From positions 62,001 to 126,000 of the forward strand of contig OZ244871.1 of the NCBI GenBank assembly GCA_965221105.1: 64,000 nt of DNA, in the 5' to 3' direction. This DNA is from GM7GCV1 sp965221105 (lineage in GTDB: Bacteria > Pseudomonadota > Gammaproteobacteria > Pseudomonadales > GM7GCV1). Every line of letters begins with the position of its first letter. Position 1 is the stretch's first letter. The position numbers and the translations under genes are program-made. Under the pieces are notes generated by a model that saw only the letters and a program-made list of their open reading frames with translations, had not been told where the DNA came from and ran no database searches. This document shows, piece by piece, positions 18,391 to 26,575 of the stretch.

Positions 18391-18925
18391 TAAGAGACTC
18401 CAATTCCGATTGATCGATCAGGTGGGTGTTGCGTCCAACACGCTTCAAGTCTCTGACCGCAGCATCCAAATGGGCAACCCGCAGAGGTCGTTCCTGAATC
18501 TCCATGCTATCAATAACGCTCAAGAGGGGACGCCTGGTATGGGTAAACTCGATTACCCCGTAAGGCGTCTGGTATTCACCTGTGCGGCCGGTTGTCATCA
18601 CCGTTAACCGATCAACCGGCACCTGGGAAATCACCCCGTACTCAGCCAGCGCCGATTCCAGAGAGACATAACTATACTTGCCAGTACGCAGCGCCTTGGC
18701 AATGCGCTCCAGTGTATATCCATCCTGATTGTTTGTGAGGGCAAACACATAGACACCCCTGACTGCACGAACCAGGATACCGGCCTCAACCAAACGTGTA
18801 ATCAATGCTTTACGAGCACGCTCAGAGGGCGCGCGCAACACCTTGGCCAGCTGGCGATTGGTATAGACATACTGACCGGCTTGATCTCTGGCGCGCAGGC
18901 ACTTGATGGCTTCTACCTGCCGCAT
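18380..18925 (-). CDS. AbiEi-like antitoxin (type IV toxin-antitoxin)
   Basis: A 181-residue protein from ATG 18925, chosen because GGAGGTG stands six bases upstream. The N-terminal part is a winged helix (TNRQLAKVLRAPSERARKAL, then LVEAGILVRAVRGVYVF), expected to bind the promoter of its own operon. The rest (YSYVSLESALAEYG, VPVDRLTVMTTGRTGEY, GVIEFTHTRRPL) matches AbiEi-type proteins, which counter a GTP-dependent nucleotidyltransferase toxin. The partner gene is cut short downstream, so this is an antitoxin without its toxin. Confidence 0.75.
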   Translation of the reverse strand: MRQVEAIKCLRARDQAGQYVYTNRQLAKVLRAPSERARKALITRLVEAGILVRAVRGVYVFALTNNQDGYTLERIAKALRTGKYSYVSLESALAEYGVISQVPVDRLTVMTTGRTGEYQTPYGVIEFTHTRRPLLSVIDSMEIQERPLRVAHLDAAVRDLKRVGRNTHLIDQSELESLNAG

Positions 18926-19422
18926 GTCAGCACCTCCATTCAGCAATGGTTGTACAAAAACAAGCATTAAGTATACATAAATAACACTTAAAAGTGCCTT
19001 TTGTGTATATATAATTTGAAATTCACCAAACAAATCTGGACTGATGGTGGCCTGATTTCAGATATGAACTCTTTGTGATGAGCTTTCTTGGTTATACAGC
19101 AAAACAATCCACGTTTTTCGCGCTTGTGTGTGCCGGTATACAAGCGCGGTTATATGGCGCTGTTCACTCCTGACTCAACAGACCAGTAACCGCGCTGAAC
19201 ACGCAATGGAATACAGGTGGAACCTTTCCTGACTGAGCCTGGAACGTACATGCCCATCCGGACATTCAGCTCCCGGGGGAGTGGTATCGCAATTGATTGG
19301 CCTGTTTGGTTGGAAGCCATCCGTTTGTGTTGTGAAAAATTGGGTCCATGGGTTGTGCGTCCGGATCTGCCACAGAACCTGAGATGTGGGGCTGCATATA
19401 AGTTCGTATAATCTATATTATG
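18926..19422. other. 497 bp without a recognisable gene
   Basis: AT-rich just upstream of the antitoxin gene (18950-19030), where its promoter should lie. The rest shows only short unconvincing frames and leads into the IS630 relic. Confidence 0.45.
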
Positions 19423-20246
19423 TTAAATACAATAAAATTGACACAGTGTCTCGACACGACGCTGAACTCGCACTCCGCCATAGTCAACCAGCTCCCATGT
19501 CTGGGCGTGTAGACCAACTCCAGTTTCTCCAGCAGCGCCCGTGCCGTTTCGGGTGGACATGCTGTATGCAGTGACGCGCCGGTGTGCCCAGTGCAGTGCT
19601 GTATGAGTGTCCGCGACATCTGTTCGGCGCCATCCAATACAAGGTGCATACAACTGGATCAGGTATGCCACACCAGTGCGCTCATACTCAACATCGTACC
19701 GTTCAACCTGTCCGGGCGTCCCAGGCAGCACCTGCTCCATGGCACACACACGCGGCATCCTGCTTCGGTGGACTACACCACATCTCCTTACGCCAGGGTT
19801 TAAAAGAGTTTTTTTAAAACTTGGCGTACCGATTCATGCGAGATCGATTCGACAACGTTCAATTCGATCAACCGATCACGCAACATATGCACCGTCCACC
19901 GGGACTGACCGGACGGTGCTTCACTACACATCAGCGCAACCAGGCGCGCTTCGCCGTCTCCATCAAGCACGCGCTGCTTTTCCCGGGCGCGCGGCGTGCG
20001 CTCAAGTGCAGCCTCCAGTCCCTCCTCTACGCATCGCTGTCGCACCCGCTACAGGGTTTTTTCGGACACGTCGACTGTCTGCGCAACCTCGCTGTCGATC
20101 AGGCCGGGACCATGATCGCCCTCATCAGCCCAGAGGAGTCCCTGAGCGTGGGTGCGACGACAGGCCGCTCCCGTGCCTGTGCGTACCAGCGCTTCCAGAG
20201 CCTGCCGCTCCGCCTCGGTCAAACAAACCACGTACTTCTTTTTCAT
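19423..20246 (-). pseudogene. IS630-family transposase relic (second subtype)
   Basis: Reading on the minus strand from 20246: MKKKYVVCLTEAERQALEAL, a helix-turn-helix region, LERTPRAREKQRVLDGDGEA, then WTVHMLRDRLIELNVVESIS and a stop near 19800. After this the DDE part is broken into frames giving GQVERYDVEYERTGVAYLIQ, DTHTALHWAHRR and LEKLELVYTPRHGSWLTMAE. At least one internal deletion and two frameshifts are needed to join the pieces. This subtype differs from the copy at 26-1110. Another relic of the same type lies at 29560-29870. Confidence 0.8.
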
Positions 20247-20445
20247 ATTTACTCTCAACATGTTACTGGACACTGTTGAGAAAGCACTTTAACATTAGTG
20301 GGAATCAATTTGAAGCAGCGTTAGTTATCTCTTTTATGAAACAAGGATATACTGCCAATTGAAAAGATCGAGCAATTCTTATATCCAGAAACGGATGCCC
20401 GCCCTTTACGCCTAGGCTGAAGAGAATATGGCCCTTGACTTCTTC

Positions 20446-20732
20446 CTACTCAAACTGCTCTGGCCACTTCCGGGAAGAATGACACACACTGAGAATCTGG
20501 ATCTCGCCAGCTTTTATCCGGTACGGCACGATATGGGACAAGTCTGGAACAACAAGCTCCAGCGTCCCCCGAATGCGCCCGGCCTGCCGAGTTTCGGGAA
20601 TTCTTCAAGTTGGTTGACGGCTTGTCGCACCCTCTCTCCAACTTCCCAGGCTGCGCGACGGTTGTCTTCGGCGATGTAGTCCTGAATACTCTCCAGTGCC
20701 CTCGCAGCGGGCTCTGTCCATACAATCCGCAC
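20446..20732 (-). pseudogene. ParE/RelE-type toxin, frameshifted
   Basis: From ATG 20732 the frame reads MRIVWTEPAARALESIQDYI and LEEFPKLGRPGAF. Past about 20575 the true continuation, GTLELVVPDLSHIVPYRIK and ILSVCHSSRKWPEQFE with stop 20446-20448, lies in another frame. Together these make a normal ParE toxin of about 95 residues split by a single indel near the GGCCGGGCGC run. It follows the antitoxin gene by two bases, as in intact ParDE operons. ParE toxins poison DNA gyrase. This copy should be inactive. Confidence 0.8.
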
Positions 20733-20734
20733 GA

Positions 20735-20974
20735 TCAGCTATCAGCGTATTTATTAAAGATTCGTTTCATTTCGGCATCACTGACAAAACAGCCTTCATC
20801 GGCTGCCTTGATCCCCTCTTTCGTCCGCTCCATTTGCCACGCATGCACTTCCAGAAGTTGATCAATCGCCTGGTTAACTAGGTAATTACGTGACCTATCC
20901 ATTTGATTTGCCAGCCTGTCCAGTTGCTTTACTTTCTTACTGTCAGACCGGATCGTGAATGCCTCAGTGCCCAT
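20735..20974 (-). CDS. Ribbon-helix-helix antitoxin (ParD/CopG-like)
   Basis: A 79-residue protein: an N-terminal beta strand AFTIRSDSKKVKQLDRLANQ and a helix with RSRNYLVNQAIDQLLEVHAW form the ribbon-helix-helix fold. The acidic C-terminal tail (IKAADEGCFVSDAEMKRIFN) would wrap the toxin. It lies directly before the frameshifted toxin gene. The open frame is intact and a similar damaged module lies upstream at 20964-21224, so this is a tandem duplicate locus. It likely represses its own promoter. Confidence 0.8.
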   Translation of the reverse strand: MGTEAFTIRSDSKKVKQLDRLANQMDRSRNYLVNQAIDQLLEVHAWQMERTKEGIKAADEGCFVSDAEMKRIFNKYADS

Positions 20975-21224
20975 GATTTACCTGCCTAAGTGGTTCAGTA
21001 CGATTCATAGCGGTTAGCTTGTAATTGTACCATGGCTTATGGCCCTGAGCGAAGAAATACTGAATAGATACCATTGAAATGCGGATATCTCTGCCTTTTG
21101 TCCGGTACGATACGACATAGGGCAGGCCCGGAATAACAAGTTTCAGTATTCCCTGCATGCGCTCCAGCCTGTCTAATTGCTTCACTTTCTTGCTGCCAGT
21201 ATGACCAGACATTTCTGATCGCAA
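20964..21224 (-). pseudogene. Collapsed second ParDE module: antitoxin start joined to toxin end
   Basis: The frame starts near 21224 with SGHTGSKKVKQLDRL, nearly the same as residues 11-22 of the antitoxin at 20735-20974. It then jumps straight to ERMQGILKLVIPGLPYVVSY and KGRDIRISMVSIQYF, which match the C-terminal half of the ParE toxin (GTLELVVPDLSHIVPYRIKA). The antitoxin body and the first half of the toxin are deleted, leaving one open fusion frame of about 86 codons. A deletion between the two genes of a tandem module explains this. Confidence 0.65.
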
Positions 21225-21549
21225 TTAATGATAAAACGCACACAAGCAGGACTCTACCCCACTGCTATTCCACGGTTTGATATTTACGAAGCGATCCTCA
21301 TCTGGCTGGGGCGTGCACAGAGTGCCGCTAAGAAATTCTTTAACATCAACCAGTCAAGACTTTTAATTTCAATCTTTTACTTATCTTAGAGTGTGTTACT
21401 GCTTACTGCTAATGTAGTTTATAATTTAGTGCCGACAGGTCCTTCTCACAGTACCTTGATGGATCGCCGGGACGAAGTTGTGTGTGTCTTGATCAAGCAC
21501 CGTCCATACAGCACCATTCTTCAGAGTGTTACACCGAGAGATCGACGGG

Positions 21550-21802
21550 GCAGCCTTTCTGCATAATGACATGGCGCAGGATGCGGTAATTCGCAACCTC
21601 GAGATGATCGGAGAAGCCAACCGCAACATCAGTCAACACTTCCCGGCGTTTGCGGACACCCACCCTGAACTGCCCTTGGCCTTCAGCATATGAGATGCGC
21701 AATGTGTTGGTGCACGGTTATTTCAAGGTTGAGCTGGCGATACTCTGGCAAACCCTGGGAAAGGTCTATCCGAATTGCAGGCGCAAACACGGGCGGTTAT
21801 AA
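21550..21802 (+). pseudogene. HepT-like ribonuclease toxin relic
   Basis: Plus-strand frames give FLHNDMAQDAVIRNLEMIGE, ANRNISQHFPAFADTHPELP and, one frame over after about 21690, EMRNVLVHGYFKVELAILWQ to stop 21800-21802. The R-x4-H-x-Y motif of HepT toxins (RNVLVHGY) is present. The N-terminal part and a clean start are missing and a frameshift splits the motif from the middle. The nucleotidyltransferase antitoxin partner (MntA) is not recognisable on either side. Confidence 0.65.
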
Positions 21803-22010
21803 AGGCTGAGAGACTGGATTCAGAATCCGATTCCTCCGATTGATGCGTGGTAGTAACCCTCCCCTATCAGAATTTCCTTGCTTTCCTGAATAGCAAACGC
21901 GCCTGAAATTGATGCACCTGGAAATCCAGCTTCCCACGAAAGTTAACACTCTCGGATCGAGCGGGATGTGGCGCAGGAGTTCTAGATCGATAAGGAACGA
22001 ACTCTTTCTT

Positions 22011-23040
22011 TCAGGGAGTATTCTCCATGTCAATCACGAAGCGGTACTTGACATTCTTCTGCTTAATTCGATGCTAGGCCTGGTTGATATAGTCCATGGA
22101 GATTATCCCAATATCTGCGACTACGCCATGTTCGGCGCAGAAGTTAACCATTTCCTGGGTTTGCTCAATACCGCCAATCAGGGGGCCTGTTACAAATTTC
22201 TCTTCGTATGCCAGTATCCATCGGATTGAGCCTCAACTCATCCTCAGGTGCGCCGAGCAGGCAAATGCCGCCATCGTGCTTGAGCAGCGAAAGATAGGGA
22301 GTCAGCTCATGAACCGCAGAAATGGTATCGACAATAAAATCGAGGCTGCCGGCAGCCTCTCCCATGGCATTTGCATCGGTTGACAGGATAGCGCTATCGG
22401 CGCCTAAGTTTTGTGCGTCCGCGATCTTGCCAGTTGAGATGGTGATCATCATGGGGGAAGCACCCAATGCCTTGATCATCTTGATAGCCGGATGGTCCAG
22501 GCCGACGACACCCACATGCTGGCCGGATCGAATGTGTCGCACGATGGGCCGGTAAACTGAAATGCCTCCACAGAGCAGCGGTGCTGCACCTGCGGGATCC
22601 ATGTTTTCGGGGATCGAGACGCCACACTTTTCGTCAACGAGATAGTATTGGCTATACCCGCCCGGACTGGGTTCTCCCGAGATTTCATCGATACCCCCAA
22701 AGCTGAAAAAATCCTTTGCACAGTAGTGTTCATGGCCCTGACTACAGGCGTCACATTCCCCACAAAAGCCGGCTCAACAGCTCACACCAATCTTGTTGCC
22801 AAAGTCGAATCTGGTCGTCTCGCTGCCCCTTTGAGCCACCTTGCCGACAATTCCATACACAGCACGATTGGGTACAGGACTTCTCCTGTGTGCCTCTTGG
22901 CAACACTGATATTTGAGTGGCAGATATCGCAATGGGATACTCTGATCAGAACTTCATGATCCTCAGGTGTGCGTAAGTTCAGCGGCAGCGGCACCAGAAG
23001 CTCTGTCAGGTTCGGTGATGCCATAGGCTTTTGTTTCCAT
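22011..23040 (-). pseudogene. Zinc-dependent alcohol dehydrogenase, multiply broken
   Basis: ATG 23040 has AGGA upstream and begins METKAYGITEP. The frame shifts almost at once to VPLPLNLRTPEDHEVLIRVS and CDICHSNIS with the zinc-ligand Cys. Later parts read AGAAPLLCGGISVYRPI, VGVVGLDHPAIKMIKALGAS, and LDFIVDTISAVHELTPYLSL in the NAD-binding domain, then DIGIISMDYINQA, an in-frame TAG, HRIKQKNVKYRFVID and a final TGA (22011-22013). At least two frameshifts and one in-frame stop are present. The original was a medium-chain dehydrogenase of about 345 residues, aldehyde- or cinnamyl-alcohol type. Confidence 0.85.
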
Positions 23041-23309
23041 GTCTTTTCCTCGGAGATAAGTATGAACTGTCTGGGAAAAGTATAATGGAGTCACTCATTT
23101 TCCAGGAACTATTGGTGGAGAGACTGTTGAGATTGGGGCGGAGAATAGCATTCAGAGCAGACGGGTGAGAATACCGGTGCGTTGGCGAATTCCCGATGCA
23201 CTGAAATACGTTCAAAACCTCCGGATGCCTGGATATCATGGAACATTTTATTCTATTTTAAATTTTTATAAACAATTAGTTATACGTTTATTAGAGATTT
23301 TACTTTAAT

Positions 23310-24839
23310 ATGAGCAATATACGCTCCCTATTCCGGAAAGCCTGTGCTGAACGCCTGAAGGAGACTTTTCTGCAGCTCCCTGATGGTCAGAGCCTGAGTT
23401 TTGGCGATATGGAACAGAGGGTGGCCAATTTGGCTGGAGTACTCCGCAAACTTGGGTTGTCCGCCGATGACCGGGTCATGGCGTACATCCCCAAAACGCC
23501 TGACAGCCTCGCACTCTACCTAGCTGTATTGCAGATTGGCGCAATCTTCGCCCCCCTGAACACGGCATACACAGCGAGAGAACTTGAGTATTTCATTGAA
23601 GACGCTGAACCCGGGTTGCTGGTGTGTTCCGAAGATAATTATGCAGAAGTCGTAGCGGTGATTCAGGCCACAGAATGTGCCAGTAAACCCCTTGTACGTA
23701 CCCTGGGTGGCAATACAGCTTCAGATGAGTCGCTGGAAGGGCTTTTGGTCGAGGCAGAGACTGTACACGACATACAGGGGCGCCTGGAAGATGATCTGGC
23801 CGCGCTTATGTACACCTCAGGTACAACGGGTCATCCCAAGGGTGCAATGATTTCTCACGGAAACATGATCTCAAACGTCCGCGTCCTCCTGGAAGCCTGG
23901 GCACTTCAGCCTGAGGATGTTCTGATCCATGCCCTCCCCCTCTTTCACGTGCACGGCCTGTTCGTGGCCATGCATTGTGCCCTGCTCACAGCGTCCAGGG
24001 TGTTGTTTTATCCCAGGTTCGATGCCCAGCAGATCATTGCAGGATTGGCCGAGGCCACAATCATGATGGGCGTTCCGACGTTTTACACCCGATTACTCTC
24101 CAATCCGGATTTTGAATCTCTCCACTGCCAGGACATGCGCCTGTTTATTTCCGGCTCAGCACCCATGACCGAGCAGGTGCACGCCGCCTGGACTGAGCGA
24201 ACCGGGCATCAGATTCTGGAACGCTATGGGATGACCGAGCTGGGCATGGTGACGAGTAATCCCTGCGGGGGGCAACGCATTCCCGGCACCGTTGGCTACG
24301 CCCTTCCGGGGGTTGAAGTTCGCGTTGCTGATGACCGCGGTGTTGAGCTGCCTCGGGGCGAGATCGGGACACTTGAGGTCAGGGGCCCCAATGTGTTCAG
24401 AGGGTACTGGCGAAAACCTGAGTTGACCGCCTGTGAATTTCAGGATGATGGCTACTTTATAACCGGTGACCTGGCCTCCATGGACAGGGATGGCCGCGTA
24501 TCCATTGTGGGCCGCGGCAGAGACCTGATTATTAGCGGTGGCTATAACGTGTATCCCGGAGAGATCGAGATGCTGCTGGACGAGTTGCCCGGTGTCCTTG
24601 AGTCGGCCGTCATCGGTGTTCCACACGATGATCTCGGAGAAGCGGTCTGTGCGGTGATTGTGCCTGAAAGCACGGATCTCACTACCAGCTCAGCGCAGGC
24701 GGCACTTGCCGGGAAGCTGGCGAGGTTCAAGCAGCCCAACCATTTTTATTTCGTTGAGGAACTCCCTCGCAATGCCATGGGGAAAGTGCAGAAGAACCTG
24801 CTGCGGGAACGCTATTCAGGAGCATCGGGCGATGGCTGA
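23310..24839 (+). CDS. Malonyl-CoA synthetase-like acyl-CoA ligase (MatB group)
   Basis: ANL-superfamily adenylating enzyme of 509 residues that activates a small acid to its CoA thioester. Core motifs: ALMYTSGTTGHPKGAMISHG (AMP loop, about residues 170-190), ALPLFHVHGLFVA, ERYGMTELGM, YFITGDLA, and the hinge and C-terminal Lys in GRGRDLIISGGYN and PRNAMGKVQKN. The FHVHGLFVA stretch and general length fit malonyl-CoA synthetases best, but other short-chain acids are possible. It stands alone; the 269 bp upstream hold no other gene. A weak ribosome binding site precedes the ATG. Confidence 0.8.
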   Translation: MSNIRSLFRKACAERLKETFLQLPDGQSLSFGDMEQRVANLAGVLRKLGLSADDRVMAYIPKTPDSLALYLAVLQIGAIFAPLNTAYTARELEYFIEDAEPGLLVCSEDNYAEVVAVIQATECASKPLVRTLGGNTASDESLEGLLVEAETVHDIQGRLEDDLAALMYTSGTTGHPKGAMISHGNMISNVRVLLEAWALQPEDVLIHALPLFHVHGLFVAMHCALLTASRVLFYPRFDAQQIIAGLAEATIMMGVPTFYTRLLSNPDFESLHCQDMRLFISGSAPMTEQVHAAWTERTGHQILERYGMTELGMVTSNPCGGQRIPGTVGYALPGVEVRVADDRGVELPRGEIGTLEVRGPNVFRGYWRKPELTACEFQDDGYFITGDLASMDRDGRVSIVGRGRDLIISGGYNVYPGEIEMLLDELPGVLESAVIGVPHDDLGEAVCAVIVPESTDLTTSSAQAALAGKLARFKQPNHFYFVEELPRNAMGKVQKNLLRERYSGASGDG

Positions 24840-24847
24840 GCCCTGCC

Positions 24848-25486
24848 CTACCTGACTCTGGTCTTCATCCAGGACCGGATTCGGGGGAGCATCAAAAGCG
24901 CAAAAATCATCATGTATACCAGCGGGGAACGGTAGTCGGCCTTGGTCAGCCAGAAAAAGTGGAGTAGTGCCAGTCCGCCAACGAGGTATATGAGTTGGTG
25001 CAGACGGTTCCAGAGCTGCTTCAATCGGACTCTGGCTTTTCGCGTAGACGTGAGAACCAAGGGTATCAGCAAACAGAATGCTGTGAATCCCACAGTGATG
25101 TAAGGGCGTTCCAGCACGTCCTCGAATACCAGTATCAGGCTCAGATTCTGATCCAGCAGGAAGTAGACAATGAAGTGACAGACTGCGTACAAGAAGCAAT
25201 ACAGCCCGAGCATACGGCGGAACTGGGTCAACCAGACCATGCCGGTCAGGCTGCGTAAAGGCGTGACTGCCAAAGTTGCCAGAAGCAGCCTCAGACTCCA
25301 TTCACCGGTTTCGTGGGTAAGTTCCTCAACCGGGTTGATACCCAGCTCACCCGTGAAAAGCCGGTACAGAAGTCCTGCAAAGGGCGCAATCAGCAGCAGG
25401 TGGACACCGGGTTTGAGACGCCAGAGTATTGTTGCCGGAGACGGGCTCCATCTCTTCATTACTTGAATCCATGCCAGCGGCTGCAT
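24848..25486 (-). CDS. msrQ: Heme-binding membrane subunit of methionine sulfoxide reductase
   Basis: Inner-membrane b-type cytochrome of about 212 residues that passes electrons to periplasmic MsrP. Five to six hydrophobic segments are visible. Histidines sit in FLYAVCHFIVYF, LHQLIYLVGGLALLHFFW and VHLLLIAPFAG, as expected for heme ligands. The conserved RSLTGMVWLTQFRRMLGL loop is present. It starts 20 bp after the msrP stop, so the two form one operon, in the usual order msrP-msrQ. Confidence 0.93.
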   Translation of the reverse strand: MQPLAWIQVMKRWSPSPATILWRLKPGVHLLLIAPFAGLLYRLFTGELGINPVEELTHETGEWSLRLLLATLAVTPLRSLTGMVWLTQFRRMLGLYCFLYAVCHFIVYFLLDQNLSLILVFEDVLERPYITVGFTAFCLLIPLVLTSTRKARVRLKQLWNRLHQLIYLVGGLALLHFFWLTKADYRSPLVYMMIFALLMLPRIRSWMKTRVR

Positions 25487-25506
25487 AAAAAACCGGTGTA
25501 GCGCTC

Positions 25507-26490
25507 TCAGTAGTATTTCTTGAGGTTCATTCCCGCGTACAGTGAAGCGACCTGGTCTCCATACCCGTTGAACATGAGGGTTTCGCGTTTAAAGAACTCG
25601 CCGATCCGTCGTTCCCTCCTCTGACTCCATCGGGGATGGTTGACGCTCGGGTTGACGTTGGAATAGAAGCCATACTCTCTTGGGGCAGACATATTCCAGG
25701 AGGTTTTCGGCTGGCTTCCGGTGAAACGAATTTTTACAATGGATTTTATGGATTTGAACCCGTATTTCCATGGAACGACCAGCCGCAAGGGCGCACCATT
25801 CTGATTGGGAAGGACTTTTCCGTACAGTCCCACGACCATAAAGGCAAGGGGATGCATGGCTTCATCCATCCGCAGACCCTCGCGGTATGGCCATTTCAGC
25901 ACGGGGCGGCGTTGTCCTGGGAGGGGACGGTTGCGATCGTAGATGGTTTCAAAAGCAACATATTTTGCAGCTGAGTTGGGCTCAAAGCGCTTGAGCAGAT
26001 CGGCGAGAGGGAAGCCCACCCATGGGATGACCATGGACCAGGCCTCGACACAGCGCAGCCGGTAGATGCGCTCCTCAAAGGCATGGGGGCTCAGGATGTC
26101 TTCCAGGCTGTAGCTGCCGGGTTTGGCGCATTCCCCTTCTATGGTGACGGACCAGGGGTCAGTTACCAGGGCCTCGGCATTGCGGGCCGGGTCGCCCTTG
26201 TCGGTGCCGAGTTCATAAAAATTGTTGTAGCCAGTGATTTCTTCCCAGGTATTCCTGGTTTCCCTTTCAAGGTTTTGAGAGAGTGGAGCTGACGCAATAC
26301 GCTCCTTCAGATCACGTCGGGAAGGCAGTTCCTGCGAGGCCCAGCCAAGATGTGGCAGGCTGGCCAGTGCTGCGAGTGTACCACCAGCGTATGCGCCCTG
26401 TCTGATAAAATGCCGTCGCTGAAGAAACAGGCTCTCGTCAGTGACTTCAGACTCAAGCGCATCAGATGGAAAGGGGCTTTTGATCAGCAT
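25507..26490 (-). CDS. msrP: Periplasmic methionine sulfoxide reductase catalytic subunit
   Basis: Molybdopterin enzyme that repairs oxidised methionines in periplasmic proteins. The 327-residue precursor starts with a twin-arginine signal: QRRHFIRQGAY followed by a hydrophobic stretch GTLAALASLPHLGWA. The single Cys of the molybdenum site is in YRLRCVEAWSM (about residue 150), and the conserved VPWKYGFKSIKSIVKIRF is near 240. It is co-transcribed with msrQ. The 85 bp to pepN hold no other gene. Confidence 0.94.
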   Translation of the reverse strand: MLIKSPFPSDALESEVTDESLFLQRRHFIRQGAYAGGTLAALASLPHLGWASQELPSRRDLKERIASAPLSQNLERETRNTWEEITGYNNFYELGTDKGDPARNAEALVTDPWSVTIEGECAKPGSYSLEDILSPHAFEERIYRLRCVEAWSMVIPWVGFPLADLLKRFEPNSAAKYVAFETIYDRNRPLPGQRRPVLKWPYREGLRMDEAMHPLAFMVVGLYGKVLPNQNGAPLRLVVPWKYGFKSIKSIVKIRFTGSQPKTSWNMSAPREYGFYSNVNPSVNHPRWSQRRERRIGEFFKRETLMFNGYGDQVASLYAGMNLKKYY

Positions 26491-26575
26491 GCCATGCCTC
26501 CAAAAAATCTCTGTGATGTATTTAGAGAAGATGTGCCTGGATTGGTTCCGAAGGCCGGGTTATCTGCGGCGACTA

